A DNA stretch of 64,000 nucleotides from Brachycybe producta (GCA_036925085.1 JAUPFP010000050.1:100001-164000); one strand, 5' to 3'; numbered from the stretch's first letter, positions 20,646-34,062 are shown. Notes: generated by a model not told the origin, from the letters alone. Numbers and translations: made by a program.

Positions 20646-22952
20646 CATGCAATCAATATAAGAGAAGAAACCCCACAATTGTATGCCAGTTTCCTTTCCG
20701 TCAATCTCCCTATTAAATATTTCCCAAAACTGAAAATGTCATTATGGCAACTATTCAAATTAGATCGGCTGTCAAACAATTGCGCGAACCAATCATCATC
20801 TCCCTCCCTTAACATCATCCCCACCCACCCACCCCTTTATTCTATTTCTTCTCTCTCTCTCTCTCTCTGTAATATATTATTCATACATAATAACAGATGC
20901 CGTTGTTCGGTTTGACAAGCAATTCTTTTTTTTGTCTTCCAAATACGCTGATTATTTGAATATGAGATTTTTTTTTCCAAAGGTTTTTCTCTGTTTTGGC
21001 CAAAAAAAACACACACACAAGAAACAAACAGAAGACCCCCCCCCCCCCCCTAAAAAAAAGATGTGGGTTGGTTTGGTGATAATGTAAATGTGACACACAC
21101 TTGGCATTGACAAATGGAAAAAAACAACAATGACAGCTTTTTGACATGTAGAAAGATGGAAAGGGGGGAGGGGGAAGGGGGGTCCCCCTCAAAAAACACA
21201 ACACAACAACACCTTAACGAATTTCGTGCAGGTTCGTGTGAGAACTTTCATCTTCAATGAACTTCCAAACTAGAATTGTGAATATATTTCATTCCATGTG
21301 CCAAAATGACATATTGCCCCCTCCCTCAAATACAATACAATATGTGTTGTACCAAAAGTGTTTTACCAACAAAAAAAAACTCAATAAATTCAAATTCTAT
21401 TGGATTTGCTACAATTACAGCCGCAATTTCTTACCTTTTCCTATTTATATAAAGTATTCTCGAAAGAAATAAACACGAAAATTGTCAAGAGTACTTTTTT
21501 TCAACTTTAATATTGTTGTTTTAAAATGTAAGTTATCTTTTAAATAAGCTTTTTATATCATCTTGAAAATGCCCCCCCCCTTCCCTAACAACTGTAATCA
21601 GATGATATCTTTTAAATGTCTTTTAAAGTATCATCTACTATTAAATGCAAGCCCATGTTTCTAATTTCTAACCTTATTTTCAAATGTCTCCCCTCCTCTC
21701 AATGTTGCAACTTGAAACGCCAGATTAACACAAAGAGAGTCTTCTGAAGATATTTTTGCAAAAATGAAAAAAAAAAATTAATTTCTTACGAATTTCAATT
21801 TCTGTTTTCTTTTTAAACTAAATTAGCTTATACAGATGTCAGAAAAGATACAAAAAAAAGTAAAGTTATTTCTTCGTAGTTTATTAATGATTCATTTTAT
21901 TAATGAAAACTAACAACAACAATAAGAAAGAAGAAGAAGAACACGTGTCTCTTTTTTTAAAGGAAAAAAAGAGTTGTGTGTTGAATGTAACGACGTAAAA
22001 GTAACTAAATTTCGCCTTTTGCTAAAAAAACAACTACGTGAAGCTCAGAGTGGAAAGGTTCCTCTGAAAGGAAGAAAGTGTTGTTGTGAGTAGTAAATAG
22101 GGAGGGGGGTTGAATAGAGAAAAAAAAAAAGAGGAATGTGCATTTTCAAGTGGAATACAAGAAACGAAAGAAGCAAACGAACGAATTTAAAGCAAATAGC
22201 AGAAAATCCCAACAGGATTTACCCAACCAAGTCTAACAAGAATCGGCAATTTTATTCAGATGCATGCATCGAAAAAATAAAAGTCTACCGAAAAAAATAT
22301 ATACATATGTAACTTCACCCTCAACTCACCCCCCCCCCCTCTCCTTTTAACACCATTCCCAACCAGAATAAAAAAAACCTACATTTAAATGTGTACGACT
22401 ATAAGAGGGTGGTCGTGATGGGGGGAGGATTCAGAATATCATCTTTATACTATACAGAAGATAGAGTGAAAGAGAGAAGATACATATATAAAGAGAAGAC
22501 GGATAGAGAGAGAGAGAGAGAGAGAGAGAACACTTGGCACTGGTGTCAATGGTGGCAATCAAACAACAGCTCCCACCCCCTCCTCCTATTGCATACATTA
22601 TGGCATATCAACATATATAATATATATATATATAGATCTATCTCTCTATAGTAAAAACTGCAATGGAAAATGATGCATGAGGTTTTTCAAGCAATAAGCT
22701 TACAAGAAATATTGAGTGTAAAAGCCATTAGGCTTAGACAAACACACACACATAGGGTATCTCTCCCCAAAAGATGAATATGAAGAAGAAGAAGAAACAA
22801 GTTGTTCCTCGCTTACACCCCTGGCATCTTACTTACTCCTCCTCCTCCTCAACACAAATGTTCAACACATGATACACACAAATCAAAGTTCATTATAACA
22901 GAGATCGATTTCCTTTCGAATCCAAAAGGATCAACTAAAAAAACCCAAAATG

Positions 22953-22988
<36 letters not shown>

Positions 22989-24055
22989 AACAAGACGAAT
23001 CTAAAAAATTTCAAAATAAAGCACATGCTGAAGAAATACAGATGGAATAAACAAATAGATTATTATATTCCATGTTTTTAAAGGTGTCGCCCCCCATCAC
23101 CAAAAAGTGTTTCTCATTATTCTATTCATTGGTTTTCCACCGTTTGCCATTTATAAACATGAGCCCCCCCCTCCATATATATAACTATGAATTCAGCGCA
23201 AACACAGACCCCTTTTTTATTCTTTTTGTATAATTTGGCGGTTTTGTGTGCATGTTTTTATATCACTTGTGATAATAAACATGTGTGTTACCCCCCCCCC
23301 CCCCTTCAACCCACCCCCAATCAAATCATGTCTACGAGAAAAACCCATTGTTTGCACATGTGATTCACAAAATATATTATTGAAAAAGGTTTGTTTCAGA
23401 GAACGTTCAGATCATCTGGGGGCTTAAGTCTCAATGGTTTCTAGTTATAATTGGGGACTAACGGTTCAATTCAAGCTCCATAAAGAAACACATACCCCCC
23501 CCCCCCCCCCCTCCGCGCATACATTCAACTAATGGAATAAATATATCACCCCCCCCCCCCCCAAAAAAAACATGCTCATTTTTCACAACCTCCCCCCCCC
23601 CCAAACAACAGCACACATTTTCACGTTTATATTGATTCATTTGCTCATATTTTCATAAAAGATTATACTTAAAAAAAAACCTACAACAAATCCAGTTTAT
23701 CTTTATAGATGTCACATGTTTAGAGGGTTTCAGAGTTTTCCAACTACTGAAATGAGAACAGCTCTCTCTATTGGAATATGGAATATGTTATTGCAATGAT
23801 GAAGGTAAATCCTCTCTTCGAGGTTCTCCCTTTATACTTTTAACTATTTTAATCTCAGACCATGTACCTACCTCCCCCTACATGGTCTAAGTTTAAATGA
23901 AGGTCTCTTTATTATAAAAGAGAACAACCATGACTCTCGTTTTGTTCCAAAACTAATGAATCGAGAAAGAAATTTTGTTTGATTTTCACTATAATGTAGT
24001 GCTCAATGCATTCCTTACCTTCTTAATGTTTTAAATAGCAGTGTTGCTCCATCTT
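19677..24055. other. non-coding spacer with microsatellites
   Basis: No gene is supported. Contents: (TTA)n at 20594-20645, (CT)n near 20850-20868, C runs near 21036-21050, 22320-22330, 23291-23304, 23495-23511, 23549-23562 and 23592-23602, (GA)n at about 22505-22529, (TA)n near 22618-22635 and (AT)n near 22957-22983. Confidence 0.55.
20594..20645. repeat. (TTA)n microsatellite
   Basis: About 17 uninterrupted TTA triplets. Such tracts are expected to be highly polymorphic. Confidence 0.9.
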
Positions 24056-24224
24056 TTAAGGTTGGAACACATCAATTTCGACTGCAAAATGAAGTCTGGT
24101 TGTGGAAACCTCCAAAATCGACCACTTGGAATATTTCCATACAAAAATACTTTGCAACCCCTTGCAACTTTATTTTGCAGTCGAAATCGACGACCAAAAG
24201 TAGTCTGTGTGCCAAGGGCCTTAT
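24056..24224. mobile_element. short TTAA-flanked MITE-like repeat, copy 2
   Basis: Starts at TTAA (24056-24059) and ends at TTAT (24221-24224). The left end reads GGTTGGAACACA and the right end reads inward GGCCCTTGGCACACAGAC. The internal inverse pair TTTCGACTGCAAAATGAAGT / ACTTTATTTTGCAGTCGAAA is shared with the copy at 13623-13789. The frame crossing it is a by-product of the repeat. Confidence 0.6.
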
Positions 24225-25186
24225 ACCCACTCAACTATTCAACTGCAACCTCGATTATACCTTCTTCAATTTTTATCGTGAATGATATAAGTGGTGAGTG
24301 GCCGCCGGCCTTTCCTTCTCTTTTGTATAAATTTCGGCCAAAATATATCAAATGAAACCACAATCACCAACCACACACCACACATTTATCATCATCATCA
24401 TCATTCTTATTTTTCATTTTCATAACAACGTCTGATTTATTCCTCACATATTTAATATTAAATTATAACTGAGGCCCTATAAATCCTAGTTTCAGAAATT
24501 GATAAAAACTGATAAAAGAAATATATATTTGGGGGCCTCCCCCCCCCCCCCCCCCTCACCGGGCCCTTCTCATTGAATAGTCCTTTCGTAAACAATAAAC
24601 AATGTTGAAATTTAAAATTCATATTCTCGATTGTTTGTGCATCTATAATATAGAATATCCATTACTATGTTAATAAAGGCAATTTATAATCTTCATTATA
24701 TAGTGAAAACTTCAATTGCCAAACTGAGTGCATGAATTAATTAAATTAATGGGTCTATTTGAAACTCTGCTGGAATCTTGCGTTCTGTATATCGACATAA
24801 AAAACGATGGGCCCAGGACGCCATCATCATCATATCTTATTTTGATGACAGCCATTTTTAAATATAAGGGGAAATACTTAATCACTTTATGCCTGTATGT
24901 ATATAACCTCACCATACATTATATATACATATATTTACAGCCGCATTTTAAGTTAGTTTTTATTTTCCTGTTTTATTTGCATTAATAGGGGGAGGGGGGT
25001 TGTGGAAGGTCAACATTGGAATAATAGTATGAATGCGTTTGAAAAGTACGGCGGAAGTAGTAGCAGCAGCAGCAGCAGTTGGGAAATACAGATTATTCTA
25101 GTTTTATGTGGTTATATATACTTGTAAATCTTTTTTTAAAGGTCTTGAGTGAAAATAGACACAACTTGATTTGGGTCCATTGTTAT

Positions 25187-25187
<1 letters not shown>

Positions 25188-25219
<32 letters not shown>
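25188..25219. repeat. (CA)n microsatellite
   Basis: Sixteen uninterrupted CA dinucleotides. Confidence 0.9.
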
Positions 25220-25222
<3 letters not shown>

Positions 25223-27495
25223 GAAATAGTACAAAAAAATAACAATTTTATATATCCAGATAGAGAATAGAGGGGGCCCAGCCCACCCCCTCATCCTCAA
25301 CCACCCCTTTTAACTTGAATTTCATTGGAAGCACATACTGTACAGTATATAGAAAAGTCGACATTAACAGAAAACGTTATCGCGACTATACTGCATGCGC
25401 ATAATGTATGTATATATGTGTGTGTGTGTGTATGTATGTAATGCTTGTAGGCTAGAATGTTAATTCAGAAACAAAAGAGGAGAGAGATTGGAGGTTGGTT
25501 GTATTATTATTGCTCTCCTCGCCTAAATATATTATATAAGGGTACCTAGGTAATAAAGATAGGAAAAAGCTGACATAAAACTCACTGGGAAAAAAACAAT
25601 AAATCGGTCGCCAGCGGAAACTATTCTGTTCTTCAATCTGGGGCCAACAGAACCCAGATTATAACAGAATAACAAGAAGAAGAAGAAGAAGAAGAAGAAA
25701 AAAAATCCGCCCTCGAACTCCTTCAGCTATATTGTCATTAATAAAAATTTGGTCTATTATATAGCCACATAAAAGAACCAAAAATAGCAAAACAAAATGG
25801 CGCCAATAGGAGGCCTGAAGTCAAGTTGATTGCTGCGTTTATAGTCGGTATTCTGCAATAGCATGAAGGTGAAACTCCGATTGTTAACGCCGCCCCATTA
25901 AAGATACCATCTTTGAGAACGTTCCAATTGCGTCTAATCGAACTGTGGATTACGTCCATCTTTTTTTATTGTGACTTTGTGTCACTTATTACAGTTGTTT
26001 GAAAACAACTACACGAGCACGTCCATTGTATTGGCTTTGACGTCTCAGAGTCAATATAAAGATGCACAATACCCTCCTAGGATTTAGAACGTGACGTCAC
26101 AGCCCATTTCATCCCTTGGAGGTTTTTCTTTTTTTCAAAATTAGCCACCTTGTTAGATGAACAATAACACTCAGAATACAACCAAAAATGGAATAACTTT
26201 CACTCAATTACCCTTTATGTAATGTAATTGCATTAATAAATGTCACAACTATTTTTCATGTTTAAACATGAACCTCTTTTCGTAAAACTATTTGACAATG
26301 AATAAAAAACCCATAGGAAAACAATAGACAATAAAGGTGTTTTGTTTGTCCTTTTTCTTTGTATCGGAGTGCAACTATTACTATAAATACAGTAATACCG
26401 AATGAGCTCCAAAAACGTCCAGAGAATACTAAGTTAAATTACTAATATTTGAAGAAGTTGTTGACAATGTGTCAATGTGCATATAAGTTGTGTAATCATC
26501 TTTTGGATCAACGTAAAAGGAAAAACGAAATGGCAAACGGTTTGTTTAAAATATTAGATGACGTCACGGATACATTTTTTAGGAGAAAAAAACTACAGCT
26601 GACAAAACAAAAATAACTAAACCTGTTTAAAAAGACATTCCCGTTGCCACAACACGTAGATCCTAAAACGAGTAAAATGGAAAGAGAGGATTTTACCAAA
26701 ATGCGAGTTACTTGGAACTCCCCCCCCCCCTCCCCCTGTACAACCATGAGCTCATGATGATATTGTACCCATATATCGATTAATTTAAGAAGTCTCAATA
26801 AATTCCTTGGGTTTTCCAGAAAACCATTGGCTATCACCACGCTTCACAAATCCTCAATTTCCAAACACTTAGCTTAACATCGATAGATGCAAGATGGTTC
26901 TAAAAGCTAAGCTAAATTGAAGATGAAATTGGCAAACCCCCTAAAGAGAGAGAGAATGAATGACTGAAAGTGAAATAGAGAAACATCTTGAGGGGAAGAG
27001 GTTTTACTCCTGAGGGAGGGCAATCACTGTTAGCATTTGAAAAGCGGGCGGCTGGGGAGGAAAGGGGTAACACACACACAGGTCCACAGAAGAAGAGGAG
27101 GAGGAGGAGGAGCCGAGTCCTGATTCAAACTAAAATCAGAAAGGAAATTCTAAGAAAGATTAAACTTTAATTGTAATGCAAGCAAGTCTTATGTCACGGC
27201 AATCATTTTATTTGAGTTTGTAAATGCAATTTATGCAACAAAAAAAATAGCTAGACTTTAAAAAAAAAAGAACTTGAGAAAAAATACTTAAAAGGAGCTA
27301 AATATAAAAAATTCCTAGAAAAACTCAACAAACCTTTAATATTGTATGTACATAGAAAGCTGAGAAAAAAAAAACTAAAATGATATTTAGCTGACGGGGT
27401 GGGTGGGGGTTCTATTCCAAAATTAACATGGAGTCAGTCCTATATGTATATACGCACACATACAGGAAAAGATTAGAATTAATTGAAAATCAATA

Positions 27496-27498
<3 letters not shown>

Positions 27499-27557
<59 letters not shown>

Positions 27558-27566
27558 CTCTCTCTC
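27499..27566. repeat. (CT)n microsatellite
   Basis: Pure CT to about 27550, then interrupted by TTTCTTT and resumed to 27566. Confidence 0.9.
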
Positions 27567-27878
27567 AGAGAACTAAGAGTTGTAACAGAATGTCACATCT
27601 TGAATCAAAACCAAAAGAGCACAAAAGACAGAAGGATGGATGGATGGAAGAAAAAACTCACGGAGGCGAAATTTCCGTATTCAATTACCAACTTCTCACA
27701 TATTCAGAGCGTCTTACGTAAAAAGGTTCAACTAACAAAAATGTCAAAATAATAATACGGTAATAATTCATGAGCGCACCAACTATATGTTGAAAGAAAC
27801 TTACAATTTAAGATCTGATTTACACCTGACCCAAAATAAGACAAAATATGAAACAAATAGAAATTTAGAGACAAGCGC

Positions 27879-28021
27879 ACCCCCCCCCCCCCCACACACA
27901 CACACACTTTCACCTTTATAAGAAGATCCATCCAGAACGAAACATTTACGATTTTTATATAAAGCAATCTGTATATAATGTATACCCCCCCCCTCCCCCC
28001 CCCCCCCCCCCACACACACAC
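27879..28021. repeat. paired C-run/(CA)n compound repeats
   Basis: Two compound tracts, each a long C run followed by CACACACA, lie about 100 bp apart (27880-27906 and 27985-28021). They may be a local duplication or convergent expansions of the same C-to-CA type. Confidence 0.75.
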
Positions 28022-30563
28022 ATTCAGACAATTAAGTAAATAAATGGCTGTAAGAATATTTATTCTAGCTTTTATTTAGCACAAACAAACGTGAGAAAAA
28101 TGACTTCGAGATAAGTAGTTGATATAACTGTAGCAGAATGACTGAAGAACGGAGGGCTAAAAAGAAAATAAATGGATTTACAGAAGACTTTACATAATCT
28201 TAAAGCAAAAGTGTGGAAATTTAACCAAAAAAAAACACTATAGTAAGATAGAGAGAGAAAGTGAAATTCCCTTGTTCGGATTTGGATGTGGGTTGTTGTG
28301 AAAGTGATGGATAATAATATATATAATGGACATAAAAAGCCATAAAATACGAACTGACCTGACCTTTAGTTAGGCATTCTGCACACTTTCCGATTAAACA
28401 CCTAAACGCAAGGAGGTATGGGTAGGATGAACCCCTATTCAGGGGTCAATTCATTTCTCTACTTTACATAGTACAGTGTAGTTCCATCAACACACACACG
28501 CCTAGAGAATACCCCCCCCCCCTAACCCCGTTTGGATGAAAACAGCTTATTTATTTATGGAAATTGATGCTGATTAATTATGATGAGCAAAGTTACTTAA
28601 CGCTTTTCCTTCACTGTGAAAAACCAATTAATCAAGATCTTTTTTTAAAAAAATAAAATAAAAAGAACGCATAAACGCAATCGGTGGCGTTACGCCCCCC
28701 TCCCCCAACTCTTATCCTAAAAAATGTGAAGTTTGTTAATATGAATTGTAAATTCGCAATAACAAATAGTAAACTTGCGAAGCATGTTCTAAAGGACAGG
28801 ACTCTGTCGAATGATGACGTAATATTCTGCATTTATAGATAAAGTGGTATTATTTTCTGCTTTAAACCGAGAAAAAATGCCACTAATTGAAACAATAGAA
28901 AGAGAGATAAACTATTGCTAACAACAACAACAATAAGAAGAAGAAGTGTTTAATGGTTGAAATAGCTAAAATGAATAAAAAGAAGAGAAAAATGAAGTTG
29001 TTTTGTGAATATATATTATTTGGAGAATGACGAACATTGGTGTCGAAACTGTAATACTCAAACAATGGACAAACTTTTTTCTGACTTAAAATTTTTCCTT
29101 TCTATCTTTTTAAATAGACACACAACAATCAAAATACATTAGGAGTTGAACGGGATGTATTATTATTATTATTATTATTATTATAATCTTATTTCACCTC
29201 CTTGTTTAGAGGAGGCTTCTTCATCAATAATTAATTGGTCTCTCTCTATCTATTATAGAACTGAATTTTAATTTAACTCCCGCCCCCTTTATTTCAACCA
29301 CCTCCCCTAACTCTTGAAAGTTGAAACCCAACTACAACCAAAATTAACAACCGTAATCGGATTTAAACCTCGAAACAAAATAAAAGACTATAAACTCGCC
29401 GCATTTTCAACTATTCATGCATATCTTACTTTATGTCTCTGTGTGACAACATTAAAAAAAACACCAACCCCAAGACTACTGACATCAGGGGTGTAGTTGT
29501 GCTGGAGCACAGTGGAGTGGCGCTCCACTACTTATTTTCTGACTGGAGCACAACTCCAGCAAAGATTTAAATTAAAAGTATTGTTTGTTATATAATGTAT
29601 TTTTAAAAATTAAAAAAAAATAATTTATAAAGTGATATTGTCAAACAGACTACATACTGGGGTTTGGGCTTTTTAAATGTATTCCTTTCTAATTATTTTT
29701 TTTATCTGTGTTCCAAATTTTCTTTTCCTTCTCATTGAGATCCTTATCATTTCTTTAAATTTAAATGGCCAATGAATTTCAATGCTCATACACTTTAATA
29801 TTATAATGTATATATAATATCCCAGGTCTGTGTCTCTGTGTGAGTGCCTTTATCTATTGTTCTTCTTTCTGGGATAACGCTGTAGAACCATTGAAGCATG
29901 TAGGAATTTATATAAATTTGAATAAATGAACGGCTTTTTTTTTTCCTCAAGGTCAACTATATGTTGCACCCTTCCCATCCAAGAACCCCATGATATTAAA
30001 TTGGATAGAGGGAAAAGGTTGGAAAGAGTAGGGGGAGAGAGAAACGTGGAAGAGGAAAAAAGGGAAAGGGGTGACTGAAATTGAAATGAAAGGAGTAAAA
30101 AAGGAACAAACGATGCGCATGCGCACTATTGCCTGTGAATTTTGCTCCCGTCATTTATGATGGGTTACCCCACTAGTTTCAATATATTAAGCTTTATTTC
30201 ATGTTATTTTGCAAGTAGCTATTGCAACACATGCAAATGAACAGGAATAGAGCTGTGGTTACTATATGTTGTGTTAAAGTTGTTAAAACTAGATGAATAA
30301 AGTAAGAGTATTTTCAAGTTGATATCTAATATATCAGATATCAACTTGAAATACACTTTATATAGCTATTAGTAATATCTTAAAAATAAACTTTATGACA
30401 ATTTCAATTTCTTGATTTATGTTGTCATTTCTGTAGCATTATCAAGTTTTTCTTGCTTTTAAAATTCAGAGTATATCCAGAGTTCTAGTGAAGTTTTGAC
30501 ATGAATAATAACTGTAGACTTTTGGTTCATGGATAATCCAAAAGTAAACATACAACTAAATAT

Positions 30564-32281
30564 ATATGAGCTATTCCTCACTAATTCACCCAAAATTTCA
30601 AATTTTGTTGCTTGATCATCACAGATGTTAATGTAAAAAATCATAACACAACTAGAACATAAAAAAATACTCTTTTTTGTTTTTAAATCAGGCCATAATT
30701 TTTTGGAGAATTGGCCCTTTGAAATTTAACTGTTTTGCTGAAAATGATGCAAATTCAAAAAATGCTAACTCCAAAACTAATAAAGATAGAAAAATGATTG
30801 ATAGCTCAAAATAAACATCTTAACTGTGGGAAAAAAGAGTACTTAATCATCTTTTCATTATTTTAAAATTTAGGGTGTCAAATTACACGTTCAATTTTTA
30901 GCATTTTGGTCAAATTTGAACCCACTTTAGGTCGTGTTAAGGTCAAAGGTCAGGGTTCATATTTTTTTGCAGTTATGCACTTGGGTCTACTCTAGTATTT
31001 GGCACTATTACTTTGATTGAACTATGACTGCAACATAATAAAAAAATTAGCCAAAACTTCGAAAAAACCAATTTGGGTGACTTTTGACCCCGATTTTCGC
31101 CCTGTGGCGGTCCACCTACAAGAAAACTAATTATGCTATGTGAAACTTCATTAAATTTTCTATCTATTGATGTAAAAACCATAGATGACATTTTACAGGT
31201 GAAGAAGTGACAATTTTTCAAAGTTTGAAAAATATTTTTAACTTTTAATATAAATTGTAACAAAAAATGTGCATTAAACATATGCAAATTAAAAAAACCT
31301 GTAGATTACATAGAATGTTTAATGTATAAACTTTCAATTGGTCACTTTTTTAAAAGGTATAGGTAGAGAGAACCCATTTTTATATAGTAATACATATACT
31401 TGTGAAAGTCACTATAATAATATATAATACATGTGCATACACAATACATGTATGTATGTATTGTATAAAAAAAGTGACCAATTGAAAATTTATAAATTAA
31501 AAATTGAAATGATTGTGTTTATTGCATTATAGGCTATGTAATATACATGTTTTTTGAATTTTCATATGTTTAATGCACTTGTTTTTTGTTACAATTTATA
31601 TAAAAAGGTAAAAATATTTTCCAAACTTTGAAAAATTGTCACTTCTTCACCTGTAAAATGTCATCTATGGTTTTTACATCACTGGAAAGGAAAGGTAATG
31701 AACTTTCACATAGCATAATTAGCTTTTTTGTAGGTAGACCGCCACAGGGAAAAAATTGGGGTCAAAGGTCACCCAAATTGTTTTTTTTTTAAGTTTAGGC
31801 TAATTTTTTTATTATGTTGCAGTCATAGTTCAATGAAAGTAATAGTGGAACACACTAGAGTAGACCCAAGTGCATAACTACAAAAAAATATGAACCCTAA
31901 CCTTTGACCTCAACACGGCCTAAAGCAGGTTCAAATTTGACCAAAATGCTAAAAATTGAACGTGTAATTTGACACCCTAAATTTTAAAATTATGAAAAGA
32001 TGATTAGGTACTTTTTTCTTCTCACTATTAAGACGTTTATTTTGAGCTATCAACCATTGTTCTATCTTTAGTAGTTTCGGAGTTAGCATTTTTTACATTT
32101 ACATCATTTTCAGCAAAACAGTGAAACTTCGAAGGCCAATTCTCCAAAAACTATGGCCTGATTTAAAAACAAAAAAGTTAAGAGTATTTTTTTATCTTCC
32201 AGTTGTGTTGTAATTTTTTAAATTAATATCTGAGATGACTGAGCAACACCTTTGGGTGAATTAGTGAGGAATAGCTCATAT
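30564..32281. repeat. ~800-bp arm inverted repeat inside the hAT element
   Basis: The left arm (30564-31352) and right arm (31466-32281) are inverse copies, with roughly 85-90% agreement by eye, around a spacer of about 113 bp. Matching landmarks are ATGAGCTATTCCTCACTAA at the outer edges, AATCAGGCCATA, GGGTGTCAAATTACACGTTC, and CAATTGGTCAC at the inner edges. No target duplication is seen at the arm edges, so it is more likely part of the hAT element than a separate nested insertion. Its transcript would fold into a long double-stranded RNA. Confidence 0.88.
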
Positions 32282-32291
32282 CAATAATGTA

Positions 32292-32367
32292 TATCGATAA
32301 ACTATATAGACTATATCGATAATTATTGGTTGCATCGATCATCAACATGAATTCGATTGTATCGATA
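32292..32367. promoter_or_regulatory. three TATCGATA motifs near the right end of the hAT element
   Basis: The exact palindrome TATCGATA occurs at 32292-32299, 32314-32321 and 32360-32367, with a fourth ATCGAT at about 32334. They lie within 125 bp of the right terminus. Subterminal repeats are known transposase-binding sites in hAT elements. TATCGATA is also the known binding site of DREF, a BED-finger protein related to hAT transposases. The function here is inference. Confidence 0.5.
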
Positions 32368-33426
32368 TTCAAAATTCAAGAGCTCCACCAATCTTTTTTT
32401 ACCACTACACCACTGACTGACATTCTCTACAGTAAGCACATTTTGGATGGAGTCTGTGGTCCACACAAACACAATAAGGCCACACACAGATAATCAATTA
32501 TTATCAAAATTGGATCATTTGGAGGGAAAGAGGGGAGGGGGGCGGGAGATCTGTTTGTTTTTGTTTTTCTCTTCAAAATTCTCCAACAACGATTATGAGA
32601 CTTGTTTGTGTGAAATAACGACGAACACCCTTCTTTTTATTTGAAATCATAATAGGGTGCAGATGAGAAGGAATTAGAGGAGGGGCTCAATAGACAAGAG
32701 TGAGATAATGTGAAACACACCAATTCAAGGTCACGCAGCATATTTCGATTACAGATATGACCATTGAGGGAACGATTACTGACCTAAACAACGTCATTTA
32801 AACTCCACAAATTAGAAAACCATAGTCAGGTAGAGAAAGAACATCAGCATGGATTTCATCTCGCCTATATTTTCATATTATATTTCTCTTTGCATGGAGT
32901 CAGTCCCAGTCTATCCTCACTGACTGACTGACTAGCCCGAGACACACACAAAAAGAACCTTTCAACAACCTAATCCTCTTAAATAAAATCACGTCGATCA
33001 CCATTCTATACGTTTTCTTCTTGACCGTGTTAAAAATGCTACTATAAAAGTGGAACGACTGATTAAACGCCGAAATTTCATCATTCTGATCAGTCCGTGC
33101 AGTAAATTTGGAGGCTAGTTTCACACGAGGATACGTGTATGATAAGTTACTGACATTGAGACATGAAGTACACCAATAGAAGTTTGTATATGGCGATACA
33201 TGAATACTTCCATTGGTGTATATTCAGTATCTATCATACAAGTATCGCGATACAAATATCGTCGTGTGAAAACCGCCCCAGCATTCATTTCTCAAGGGCG
33301 ATATTACACAGGCCCTTGGCGCAGCGGAGCTCATGCGCCGCAACTAAAATAACTCCCAAGATAATACTTCAAAAGTCTAAATGTGATCATTACTATTATG
33401 GTAGCTGTGAGCAAACCTAATATGGG

Positions 33427-33468
33427 GTTTGGCGTTTCTTCAGTTGAACGCTAGATATCAGCGCCACC
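33427..33468. mobile_element. possible end fragment of the 16-bp-array element
   Basis: TTTGGCGTTTCTTCAGTTGAACGC followed by ATCAGCGCCACC resembles the unit and the right terminus of the element at 18200-18785. It is only about 40 bp and has no duplication, so it is a degraded fragment or a chance resemblance. Confidence 0.35.
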
Positions 33469-34006
33469 ATTCAAACTAACAACACACACACTGTAAACTT
33501 AACACATTTCAATTCATTTCTATATTATAGAATATGACACACAATATAAAAAAACATATATAGTCACAGATAAGCAAAAGAAATGGTCAGTGAGTGGTCA
33601 ACTTTTCCTCTTTTTTTTGGTGGAGTTGAATTGTAATATGACAATTTGACAATGGAATTGACTGGGGAAAAATAAAACCTCATAAAAGTTTACAATAAAA
33701 GTTGTATATTTATATTAATTGAAGAAAAAATCCTTCAAATATATAAAAAAAAAAGTTGAAAAGTTCTTTAGAAAGAAGAAGAGAAAAAAAAAATGAAATG
33801 AAAAAAAAAAAGAAAAAAAAGTCGAAACTTTCATCATATTGACTCAAAAATGGTCGAGATTTTCAATTACGATAAAAGAAATGAAAATTCTATTTGATTT
33901 TTCGTTCTTTTTCTGAAGTCCTCCTGTACTGCGACACTAGCGCCATCTAATCAACAAGTATATCAAAGCATATCAAAAAGTATATATATATATACTTTTT
34001 GATTAG

Positions 34007-34008
<2 letters not shown>

Positions 34009-34060
<52 letters not shown>
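34009..34060. repeat. (AT)n microsatellite
   Basis: Twenty-six uninterrupted AT dinucleotides; a shorter (TA)7 lies just upstream at 33981-33994. Confidence 0.9.

Positions 34061-34062
<2 letters not shown>

Larger units (their letters stand above)
24225..29477. other. non-coding spacer with microsatellites
   Basis: No gene is supported. Contents: a C run at about 24538-24555, (CA)n at 25188-25219, GT-rich stretch near 25417-25430, (AAG)n near 25675-25699, an imperfect hairpin near 25622-25669, (CT)n at 27499-27566, C/CA compound tracts at 27879-27906 and 27985-28021, and (TTA)n near 29159-29184. A lysine/arginine-rich frame at 26988-27170 has no conserved feature I recognise. Confidence 0.55.
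29486..32415 (+). mobile_element. non-autonomous hAT-type element
   Basis: The 2,930-bp element has a perfect 8-bp duplication ACTGACAT at 29478-29485 and 32416-32423. The terminal inverted repeats are CAGGGGTGTAGT at the left and, read inward, CAGTGGTGTAGT at the right (11 of 12). CAGGGG-type ends with 8-bp duplications are characteristic of hAT elements. The interior has no frame above about 104 codons, so it lacks a transposase and would need one in trans. It contains a long inverted repeat (30564-32281), a hairpin at 30311-30343, and GTGGAG/CTCCAC palindromes near the left end (29510-29530). The strand given is arbitrary. Confidence 0.88.

Noticed and set aside
24041..24355. 104-codon frame
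   Set aside because: It runs through the TTAA MITE and its inverted repeats; no protein signature.
26388..26402. ACAGTAATACC motif like a mariner end
   Set aside because: No matching inverted end was found nearby, so it is not enough to call an element.
26988..27170. 60-codon Arg/Lys-rich frame that looks like a nuclear localisation region
   Set aside because: It results from a GAGGAG-type purine repeat; no flanking exon signals could be defended.
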